This document shows, one piece after another, positions 44,958 to 54,515 of a stretch of DNA of 64,000 bases. Under the pieces are notes generated by a model. The model saw only the letters and a list, made by a program, of their open reading frames with translations, made no database searches and was not told the DNA's origin. The position numbers and the translations under genes are program-made. Source of the stretch: Haplosporangium gracile (lineage: Eukaryota; Mortierellomycota; Mortierellomycetes; Mortierellales; Mortierellaceae); NCBI GenBank assembly GCA_015499985.1, contig JAAAUF010000112.1:1-64000 (forward strand), written 5' to 3'. Positions within the stretch are counted from its first letter, which is position 1. Every line of letters starts with the position of its first letter.

Positions 44958-47325
44958 CTATGAAAGAATAGACTGGAAATATTGGTCAACATCCTTCCAT
45001 GCTGCAGGGCCGGCTCCAAGGACCCGATACCCGAGATGAGTGTCTGGACGGACCACTACAATCGCACCCGCGCCCGCCTTGACTGGCGTTACTCCATACC
45101 GCTCATGCACGATCGCCGCCTTCTCATCCTGATAAAGCGCCCCTTCACCAACTGCCTTATTTGCGAACGAATCTGCATGGATTTTTGACGGGTCCTCAAA
45201 GTCCATGGCTAAGAGTGTTTCCGGAAGCGCCGCAATCAGATGGATATGGAAAATCGGTTTTGTCTTTGTCGATGACAACAACGACGCGTTCGAACCTGCT
45301 AGGTGCTTAATGGAGGTGCCGTAGGACCATTTAGCCCGCCACTGTGAGAGATACTTTTGAACGTTCTCCTGCAACTCGTGCTCGTTCGTGATGGGGGTCC
45401 CGTTTGCGTCCTTGCCCTTGGAGGCTGAGGTGACAGAGAGGAGGTCAGATGTAAAGACCAGAATATGAAAGTTGCCGGGGCCATAGAGCAATTGGTGAAG
45501 ACGTATCTCGTTTTCGCTCTTTCTGCCACCAGCGAGCACTCTCCTGAGAGGACCATCGTGAGCACGTTGTCCGACTTGGTATGGTTCCTTGGGGGTAGGT
45601 TGTGTCTTGTGCGTCTGGTTCAACGAGTTTGCTTCATAGTGGTTCGCCAGCTAATGAGAAGAAAATTAAACTATTCGCGGTTAGGTGCATAAAAATAAAG
45701 CCTGTGTATCAGTCTTTGATGCTGTAGAGCTCCAACACATACCATGGAAACGGTACCAGCGGGGACAGCAATGAAACCGACAAAGATGGAAATGAAAGTG
45801 GTGGCAATCTTGCGGATAGCACGGTAGGCTAGCTTGTTGGAGAATCCCATAGCAAACATGTTTGATGACATCTTGATAACCGTCTTGGCGACTGGTCCAC
45901 GCTCCTGCTCATACGTCTCCAAGATCTTGGGATCTGCCAGTCCATGAATAACTAACGCCATCTTCCACGTCAAGTTGTGCGCGTCTTTAAAGGAAAAGGT
46001 AAAAAAAAACGCGGGGTCAGAAAAGACCAATTCCTTTTTTTTTTTTTTTTTTCATTCTGCATTGCTACACCACTTTGCCTTTGCATAAACTCATTGCATC
46101 GAATGAAGCCAAAAAAAAAAAACAAACAAACGTACCTTGCAATCCGAGATTCATTCCTTGTCCACCTGCAGGTGAATGCACATGTGCAGCATCACCCGCA
46201 AGGAAGATCCTGTTCTTGTGCGAGTACGACGCTGCCTGACGTTCGTTGATTTTGTAATAAGTTAACCAGGTCTGGGTCTTGACTTCAAAGCGGGTCGGGT
46301 ACGCAGCAGCTTGAGCGAGTTTTGTAAACGCTTCGAGGGTGAGTTCCTGTTTGAGGTCGAGTTCGCTTGCATCAATCATGACTCGTACTTGTCCGTTGCT
46401 CAGCGGGAAGATGTTCATCGTCTTGTTGTTGCTTCCATTGATAACCCTGTCATGGTCGTTTGTGAATCGGGTGAGAAGGGAAGGGAAAAAAATGGGTAAG
46501 AGAAAGAGAATCAGGGAGAGAGGGGGACAAAGAGAAATAAAAATCAAAAAGGTGAGTACAAATCGCACTGTGAGAAAAAAACGAACTGACAATAGCAAAC
46601 AAAACTTACGTGATATCGCTCAGCTTAAAGTCCGTCTCGACGAGTCCCTCATAGAGGATAACAGTATTCTCCAAAGTCTGGCCCACAAACGGGATATTGA
46701 CCTTGTGTCGAACCACACTCTTGCCACCATCCGCCGCAATCAGATACTGCGACCGGACGACCTCGGTCTTATACTGTTTCCCAGCCTCATCTGCTTCCAG
46801 TTCAACCGTTCCCAGGACAGAACTCTCTGTCGTCCGCTTATTGGTGCCATCAAGCGCCCTCCGGATCGTTGTCTCGACATACTCTTTTCCATCCTTACCA
46901 TCCACTACGACCTTGGTATCCATCAGCTCCCAACCCCGATCGATCTTTGTCCCACTCTTCTCGCTCTCCTTGTTCAGGATCGCGGTCGTCTTGCGTTGCT
47001 CCAAAAAGAGCGCATAATTGAAATGCGAGATCGAGTTGACGAGACCTGGAAAGACACTGTGGACGTTGTTGAAGTAGACGTCGAAATGTGAAATCGGATG
47101 ACCCTGAACAAGGAACTGGTCAATGAGGCCTGTCTGCTCAAAGATCTCGAGAGTGCGGGCGTGGAGGGAGAAGGCCTTTGAGAGTGGAGAGACGATCATG
47201 TCTCGTTCAATGAGGCGACAGGGGACGCCGAGACGGGTGAGCATGATGGCGGCCATGGCGCCGACAGGTCCTGCGCCGCTGATGAGGACCGGGACTTCGG
47301 AGACTGTCTGGCGTTCTGTTGTCAT
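44958..47325 (-). CDS. FAD-dependent aromatic monooxygenase (phenol hydroxylase type), 653 aa
   Basis: Exons 47325-46610, 46446-46136, 45984-45743 and 45650-44958 close to 653 aa. Motifs: SGAGPVGAMAAIMLTRLG (about 15-32), AADGGKSVVRH (about 200), [17 protein letters not shown] (about 322), and a thioredoxin-like C-terminus ending VVVRPDTHLGYRVLG. Intron 1 (after an xIT residue pair, phase 2) and intron 3 (phase 0, after GTVSM) match those of the 647-aa gene at 4.2 kb. Intron 2 is private and sits nine residues from the private intron of the neighbour. It lies head-to-tail upstream of the 713-aa gene. Cytosolic by lack of signals; substrate unknown. Confidence 0.93.
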
Positions 47326-47898
47326 TGTTTGGTTGTTATGCACTGTGTCTATTGAAGGACATGAAATGAAGAATGGATTGATGGGATCAAAATTGCAGTA
47401 CTTTAAGCGAAATAGTGTGACCGCTGCTGCGCGCTCGAAAATGAGCGAATGCCCTGAAATGGAAGTTATTCCGACAATTGACCGGACCGACACGCCGCCT
47501 CTTTCATCTCGAATGCATTAGAGTGTTTGCCTCTCTTTGATAGTATTTGCTCAATGCCAATGCCCATGCCCATGACAATCACTAAACCTCCAACATAATT
47601 ATTTCGTAAGCGATCCCTTCTCATGATCAAACAATCCCGATCGTGTCAAAAGGGTCACGTATGCGTCCTTCCTAGTATCGCTTAGTGCACACACAATTAA
47701 AGTCGTTGCCGAACACATTGAAAAAGAAAATAAGAATTATCGTCTGTTTCTAGGTACCAGGCAGAATTGCTGCTGTCACCGTGTTCGGATTTGCAGACGA
47801 CAATAGGTTGCTGTAATTCGTCGTCCAGCTTTACTCTTTTCCCGTCCTATTCACAGTATAACTTCCTCCATTCAACACTCTACATCACAACAAGCACC
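47326..47898. other. Divergent spacer, monooxygenase and Crinkler remnant
   Basis: 573 bases between the start of the 653-aa gene (minus) and the ATG of the Crinkler remnant (plus). No gene is supported. Confidence 0.5.
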
Positions 47899-49367
47899 AT
47901 GAAGACTTTCCGCCTTGTCGATGGAGAGACCATATCGAATTCCTTCCTCGCCAACATGGCCTCTGATGACACGGCTGCCGACGTTAAGAAGTTCATCAAG
48001 TCCGAAAATGTCGTACAAGTTCGACGATACCACGGCGGATAAGCTCACCCTTTGGAAGGTTCGATATCAATTACCAACAACAAATATGATATATTCATTC
48101 TACTCGATAATCTCGATTTCAAGAAAACGAAGCTTGGTCCCGCAATTTATCTTTACAGGTTGTTTTCCCAAGACTTCTTCGGAAGAAATGATTCATATTT
48201 TTGAACAGCGTCCTCCTCTAGGCATTAGACTTATTTGCGTTCCTACTTGTTTTCAGATTGTTACGTGACTCACGAATTGACAATCATTGTATATTTTTAT
48301 TCTTATGAAAAGATAGCTACGCATTCTAGCGCTGTTGCCTTCATCGTCTCGGTCAAAGTCAACCCTCTCGCGACTTTCAAGTGGGAAACTGTTCCTTCGC
48401 AAGCGTCGTTGAAGGATCTCCATGATTGGATTCGCGTCAAATGTGGTAAAGCCGTTAACGAACGTCGCTTGATTTACGATTTTGTACAGGGAATCCTTTT
48501 GTAAGGTTCGCTTGGCAAAGACGTAGGAGAGATCCTAACTGCGGATCATTCTCGAGATGTATGTCCAAGAAGGTCAGAAGGAGGTTCTTGTACGCCTTGA
48601 ATCACCCTCGAAGGGGTATTCTAAGTATCCGAGGACCGATGTTTATCAAGGGTTACTTACTAGAAATTTTAGACGATTTCTTATAAACAAGGTACCATGC
48701 AACATAAAGGAGTAACAGGGTGTGCTGGTAAAGTCGAAGGGGACGCTCAACCTTGTAAGGATGTCAACTCCCGACGCTAACGAGGCCTGCGCGACGAGAC
48801 TTGTCGGGCTGTATCTGCAGGCAGCCGTTGCTTTGAATTAGAATTTATGGCTCGTGCCGGAAAAGGATATTTCGGAAAGGTGGGTTAATGGACTGCTCGA
48901 CTATGGATTGGAAACAAGGGATCTAATACGATTATATATGATGAGAGCGATCGAGGTCAAGAAGATAGACACCCTGGAATCCGGTCTAGCTCAAAACACC
49001 ATTCAATTGGACTCGGCAATTACAGGATTTCAAGGGCGAGGACTGCGAAACGAAGCACAGCCTTTGGTGTCAAATGGATTTGTAACCGATGGGAGAAGTT
49101 GTGGAGTTCAAAGTTGATCTGATGAGCGTGATAGGAACGTACCAACCACTACCCACTGTGCTCAAGGCAATTCTTCTAGTTACAGTGGTGTACGACAGCA
49201 ACGACTGGTGGGACCAAATGATGGACGTTTTTAAGCATCTGCTATGGTTGGTTAGATTGCTGTCGCGAGAGATACCTTATCCTCCAACAGAGGAGACGTC
49301 CATGACAGAGCGAATGAGAGCGATGATGAGAAGCGTAAGGAAGAATATAGTTTCTTTTTTTTTTTAA
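47899..49367 (+). pseudogene. Crinkler-type effector with PD-(D/E)XK nuclease domain, broken
   Basis: From the ATG at 47899 the frame reads like a Crinkler (CRN) header: FRLVDGETISNSFLANM and DVKKFIKSEN. It then needs a frame change to continue as KFDDTTADKLTLWKV. A further piece near 48200 reads SSEEMIHIFEQRPP, the usual end of the header. 48235-48504 is open with FKWETVPSQASLKDLHDWI. After several stops, 48854-49117 resumes with a restriction-endonuclease-like core (LLDYGLETRD and IEVKKIDTLESGLAQNTIQLDS, the ExK part of the fold). It shifts frame again into 49089-49367 (VVYDSNDWWDQMMDVFKHLLWLV). At least three frameshifts and several stops exclude a full protein. CRN proteins are nuclear-acting effectors in oomycetes and some early-diverging fungi. 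The reading-frame state here is described only. Confidence 0.7.
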
Positions 49368-49495
49368 TTCAAATTATATGAGATACTAAAACAAGTTCAT
49401 AATACCCAAGTATACTTGCGCAGAATGATGTCAAAAAACTGAGATGATCAATGATTTCTTTTGTGGTTTAACATTGACAGTCGGGAAGAGGGATA

Positions 49496-51290
49496 CTAAG
49501 CGGAAGCGGAGGGATTCATCTCAAGGACGATCCTGTACCGAGGCTTGCCTGCATGAACATCCTTACAGGCCTCATTACAATCCTCGAACGATCGCTTCTC
49601 GATCCATGGACGGATACCATGCTTCGCTGCAAATTCCAGCATCTCCACTATTTATCACCATATAGTGAACAAAAGGGCATGTCAGTTTGTCGACGCGCAT
49701 CTCTTAGGAGAGTGGAAGGTAAAGGCGAATGGAGGAATGTTACAAAAAAAAAAACGTTTGTTTGTTTGCTTTCTTACCGATGTCACCCTTGCTTCCGAGA
49801 TGGGATCCAACGATGGAGATATCCTGAGAGACAAGATGGGAACCAACAAAAGTAATTGGTCCCTCGGGGAGAGCCAAAAGGACCAGTTGCGAAAGAGGCG
49901 CCATCATTGACAGATACTCCTCCCAGTTGTTGTTGTGAGATGCGTTTGTGCACAAACACAGGTCGATCGATCTTGCCGCCTCCTAAAGAAACAGTTGGAC
50001 GTTAGAATGTGTGAAGGATGACGAGAAGAAAAGGAAGGAGAGAGAGGACGGTTGGAGACGGAAACGAATTAAACGAATTCTCGATCTTCTACCTTGATTT
50101 GTTCTTTATCACTTGTGCTAAGAAACGGGGGGTGAGAGGTAGATGGTCAATTTGTATTTTACTTTTATCTGGCACAACAAACGAACAATGGAGACAATGG
50201 AAAACACATACTTGATAAACTTTGTTGCGCCAAGTTTGAAGGCCTCGTCCTTTTTGTTATCCCTTCCAGAGATTGCCACGATCTCCCTGCACCCCATGGC
50301 AGCCGCCCACTGCAGCGCGATATGGCCCAATCCTCTGTATGTTATGAGAAAAAGCGCGTCGTTAGAGGATTACGCAGACACGTGAGGAGGAAATATTCTT
50401 CGGTCTAAACATGATGTAGCTGACTGAGCTGCTCTATGAAACATTACCCGATACCGATGACAGCGAGGCGAGTATTGGGCCCTGCTTTGTATCGCTTCAA
50501 AGGCGTGTAGGTCGTAATTCCTGCACAAAAGAACGATGCTGCCTCTGCAGATGAGATCTCCTTCGGGACTGTTTTCAAAGAATGGGAAATCATTTGTGAG
50601 CATGGGCCATTACACATCTAACAAATAAACAAACAAACAAATAAATAAAAAAACCACCTGTCTAGCACTCACTTTTGAAAGCATAATCAGAATAAACGCG
50701 AATGCGATCAGCAAACCCACCCTCACTAATCCCCCCACGGCCATCCTTGAAGGATGAATTAAACGTCAGCGTCTTGTTCTCACAGAACTGGTCCTCTCCC
50801 TTCTTGCACCAAGCGCACACCGAGGACCCACGACAGCAGGAGACCAGACAGCCAACACCGACTCGGTCGCCAAGTTTGTGTGTGGCGTCATCGCCGCGTT
50901 TGACTACTGTGCCGACGATCTCGTGGCCTGGGATCGCTGGTCGTGTGATTGGTCTCCATCCTTCTGTCAAGAAATGGATGCTATTGTGTTTTTTATTTAT
51001 GGAATTAGCAAAAAAAAGAAAACGATATATCGACATGGTTGATTAGGACCACGTATTAAAGCCTAATGCAAACAATGCAGCAAAAAATACTTGAAAAAAA
51101 AAGTAATCACTTACTCGGTTCCACAGATACCACAATGAGTAATTTCAATTTCGACCTCCTCAGCGGCAAGAGGTCGGGGGTAATAACTCCATTTCTCGAG
51201 AACACCATTTCCACCGGGGACCGCTGCCCATCCTGTGAACTGTACTGACTTGTCTTCTTCGCTTGCTCCTCCTGCTTGACTCGAGAACAT
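49496..51290 (-). CDS. Zinc-dependent alcohol dehydrogenase (cinnamyl/NADP type)
   Basis: Seven exons, 51290-51115, 50980-50673, 50568-50448, 50334-50212, 50117-50093 (25 nt), 49982-49778 and 49647-49496, close to 369 aa. Medium-chain dehydrogenase of the CAD/Adh6 group, reducing aldehydes to alcohols with NADPH. Seen: catalytic zinc site HCGICGTDIHF (Cys53) and PGHEIVG; the structural zinc Cys cluster SCCRGSSVCAWC followed by GEDQFC; the nucleotide loop GIGGLGHIALQWAAAMG; and the ISGRDNKKDEA stretch where family members choose NADP(H). Intron 4 and the micro-exon NTSDKEQIK are supported by phase. It closes the co-oriented oxidoreductase run and converges with the Crinkler remnant, 128 bases away. 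Confidence 0.93.
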
Positions 51291-52154
51291 GGCTGTGTGT
51301 CTATTAGGTGTAGGATGTAAAATGGGCTGTAGTGGATTGCTGCTATTGTCGTTGTGTTGTTAATTGGAGAGTTGGAGAGAAGGAGCGAGAAGGAGAGAGA
51401 AGGAGAGAGAAGGAGAGAGAAGGAGAGAGAGAGGGTGGAGAATGAATATGAAACGGAAAAAGAGATTGGGCGAAGTCAATGAGACCTGATTTGTTTAAGA
51501 AAAATATTTTTTATTTTTGTGAGACAATCATCACAACAGTATGTGGTCTCATACTTGTTTTTCCGGAAAGATTCAAGGAAGAACGGACAGAAGGAAGAGC
51601 GTGTAAAGTCATTAAAAAAAAAGGGATATACGCGATTCGCGCGCGTGTGTAGATGTTTTCTAGCTACTTTCCCGCCTCTTCTCAAAACTTCAACTGCGAA
51701 GAGAGAGAGAGAGAAAGTGAAAGTGTAGGGTGGAGGAGGAAGGACGGATGAATAGTCGCTTCTGGGCCTACTATCACTATCAACTAGAACGAACTACGAG
51801 ATAAAAACAAAAAGAGATACAATACCCTAAGGACATGAAATATAAAAATGGGAAAAGAAGGGCAGATGACTACTAGTGCGAAGCAAGTGTCCGCGTAACG
51901 CTGACTAAAATAGAAGGCGGAGTCATGACTGAATGCCGGTTCTCAAAAAAAAAATGTCCCGTGTGTATGTGTTCATCCCAGAGTCGAAGCAGGGGATTTT
52001 TGGTTGTTCCTGAGACTTTGTCGAAAGGAAGGAATGAGGGAGGGACGGCGATTGGCGTGGTAATGGCAAACGCTACTTGTTGATTTTTTTTGTTGAGTGT
52101 GATACACACGTCGAAAAAAAGGAAATGCAAAGTTACTCATGTCCAGTGATCATG
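51291..52154. other. Spacer with 10-bp tandem repeat
   Basis: 864 bases between the alcohol dehydrogenase leader and the stop of the His/Arg/Ser-rich gene. It holds the AGGAGAGAGA repeat (51381-51430). No gene is supported. Confidence 0.5.
51381..51430. repeat. Five tandem copies of a 10-bp AGGAGAGAGA unit
   Basis: Five units (the first with one C substitution) 90-140 bases upstream of the alcohol dehydrogenase start codon; the minus-strand leader reads TCTCTCTCCT. Copy number is likely to vary between strains. Confidence 0.85.
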
Positions 52155-52730
52155 TCAACTATGCCGCAGGTTGGCCTGTCCATGACTCTGCTTCAACGAA
52201 CGATGTCTCAAACTCAGATCCTTCAACATCTCCGGACTCAGACCCTGCGTATGTCGCATCCGCCCACTGCCATTATCCTCCATCCCGGGCACCATACTAA
52301 AATCTTCCTCCGATTGGAAGAACTCGGATTCTCGACGCTGCTGTTCGAGGTGGTCAAGGATCTCGTGCAGGGCTTCGTGGGACCATTTCTGGAACTCTGG
52401 GTCGACATGAGCGATTGTTCGTTGACGACTATGACTTCGGCTTCGGCTACGGCTATGATGACGGCTGTGATAGTGGTGGTGACGGTGGCGGGAGTGGGAC
52501 CTGTGGTGACGTCGCTCTTCTCCGTTGGGAGAGAGGAGTGAATCGTCTTGTGCGAGTTCCTGACCGTCGTCTTCTGCGTTGTTGTTGTTAGTGTCGATTT
52601 GGAGCTGTTCCAGTTTGATGGTCAGATCGACGGCAGAGAGAGTATGTTCGTGGTGGTGGCGGTGATGGTGACCATAGATGGCATGCAGCTTTGTGCTCTG
52701 CGCCTCTGCGTCGAATTCAATTTCAGACAT
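52155..52730 (-). CDS. Small His/Arg/Ser-rich protein, unknown function
   Basis: Single exon, 191 aa. Three parts: an acidic N-terminus with a His cluster (YGHHHRHHHEH, about 19-29); a central RS/RH-type tract (about 73-105) in which Arg, His and Ser alternate (RHHHYHSRHHSRSRSRSHSR); and a helical, charged C-terminal part (about 108-140, HVDPEFQKWSHEALHEILDHLEQQRR). The RS-like tract recalls splicing-related proteins, and the His runs could bind metal; neither can be shown from sequence. The ATG at 52730 is the first Met, and a TATATAAG lies about 240 bases upstream. No family recognised. Confidence 0.7.
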   Translation of the reverse strand: MSEIEFDAEAQSTKLHAIYGHHHRHHHEHTLSAVDLTIKLEQLQIDTNNNNAEDDGQELAQDDSLLSPNGEERRHHRSHSRHRHHHYHSRHHSRSRSRSHSRQRTIAHVDPEFQKWSHEALHEILDHLEQQRRESEFFQSEEDFSMVPGMEDNGSGRMRHTQGLSPEMLKDLSLRHRSLKQSHGQANLRHS

Positions 52731-52967
52731 TTTCCTGGAGTGTGTATGTGTAGTTAAGATGGGTGATGTTTTTTGACAGAGAGGGAATGTTTGATTGTTG
52801 CTTTGTAGACTCGACTGCGAAGAAGCGGGTAGTGGGTGTTGATTTATGGTCCTGAAGTGTGTAGATACGTTGCGATACGGGAGTTTTTGGCGATGTGGTG
52901 ATGAAGCGATGGTGAATAAAAGAAAGAAGAGGAGGAAAAAAGAAAGAATGTGGAGGAAGAAGGCATG

Positions 52968-52975
52968 CTTATATA
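52968..52975 (-). promoter_or_regulatory. TATA box of the His/Arg/Ser-rich gene
   Basis: TATATAAG on the minus strand, about 240 bases before the ATG at 52730. Confidence 0.4.
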
Positions 52976-54151
52976 CCCTCTTTCCCCTTCTGCGGCAATC
53001 TCACAAAGCACTTCGCCTCTTTCGCCCTCCTCTCTGGCCAAGAACACGCCACATGCCCCGAAAATCAATAATGACACACCCAACGGGAGGAATTTCGTTC
53101 CTGGATGTTGTGGAGGCGTTGAAAAGGCAAGGCAAGGCAGGGAGGGGAAGAAAGTAAAGAAGAGAAAGAAAAACAAGGGCGGGATGAGTCGTTTGATCGG
53201 TTGTGAACACAAACACGAGTGAGATCCGCCATCCCTTTTCTTCTACTCTCCGACAAAACGGCCTCCGTGTTAGTCCAGAATTATTGGTCCCTCATGCCAT
53301 AGAACTAAAATCGATGTGTTATGAAAAAAATATTGAGCCCTTTTTTCCTCTTTCTCAGTTCAGTCGCACACGGTGCAATGAGGCAAAAAAAAATGAATTG
53401 AAGAGGAGAGCAACGGGAAGAGGGTGGGAAAAAACGTGGTTCAATACCATCGTCATTATTCCGTGACCTGTACTTTACTATGGTTACACGAGTGCTAAAA
53501 GCCAATCTGCACTTGTTATTACTGAAGGAGTGGGCCTTTGTCTCCTGGCGTAGTCGGCTTTCTACTCAATCGAAACGTCAAGTGAAAAAAGGAAACATAC
53601 GAAGAGCAAGAGAGAGAGAGTAACAAAAAGTTCCCGTACCATTCCCAAAATGCTGCGGGTTGACTGTCTGTGTGTCAATGTGTCAAGGGGACAACGGTGG
53701 CATCCATCCGGTATGACAGGAAAATTAACGAAAGATGAAGAAAGAGAAAGAATGTCAAAGACGAATCGAGTTCCTTCTACGCCCCTCCTCCCTTTTCTGT
53801 TCTCTTTAGTCCCTGTTTGCAGATCCTCCCTCCGTAACATGGATAACTTGGACCCTTTCGTTCCCCCCCGGTCCTTTCTTGTTTCTCCCTATTTGACTGC
53901 GGTTGACGGGTCGAACGATATTTCAGTATCTATGCAATGTATGACCTTTGTCACCATGCCTCGCCATCTTCTCCTCTCTCCTCGTCCTCCTACCCTCCCT
54001 GCATGATTCATGGCTGTGTTCTTGTTCGGTACTGATGGGAAAACGAGAAAAAAGACATCGTTGTCAATGCTCTTCGCCACCTTTCTCCACACTCCATACT
54101 CCCTCTCACATTATTTCGTTCTGTGCATGTAGTACCTGTCATATTTTGTCA

Positions 54152-54175
54152 ATTGAGATTGAGATTGAGATTGAG
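54152..54175. repeat. (ATTGAG)4 hexanucleotide repeat
   Basis: Four direct copies of a 6-bp unit in the 3' flank of the zinc-finger gene. Confidence 0.8.
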
Positions 54176-54515
54176 GTTAATAGGTTGGGACAGTTTATTA
54201 AGGGAGTTAGGTAAAGTAAGGTAAAAGGAAATAAATAGATAAACACAAAATACAAAATACTACACAAAAATGGAAAACGAAAAATAAACTAGATGGAAAG
54301 CGAAGAGGGAAGAAAGAAGAAGAGAGGGAGACATGAACGAAAGAAAAGCAATTGGAATAAAAAAGATAGTAGATAGTATGTGTGTCTTTTGGTGCCCAAT
54401 TTTAAATGGGGGTTGCGTAAGTTGGTACGAAAGGGATGGTGAGGTTGGGAGATGTTCATCTTAACCAGCCAGATGGGTGTTTACGAAATTTTGTTGCATC
54501 TTAGAAGGAAACGAC

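Larger units (their letters stand above)
52731..54515. other. Intergenic, no gene seen
   Basis: 1.8 kb. It contains the TATA box at 52968, a (ATTGAG)4 repeat at 54152-54175, and A/G-rich DNA. Several open frames of 60-120 codons exist on both strands but are mutually overlapping and low-complexity. Confidence 0.5.
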
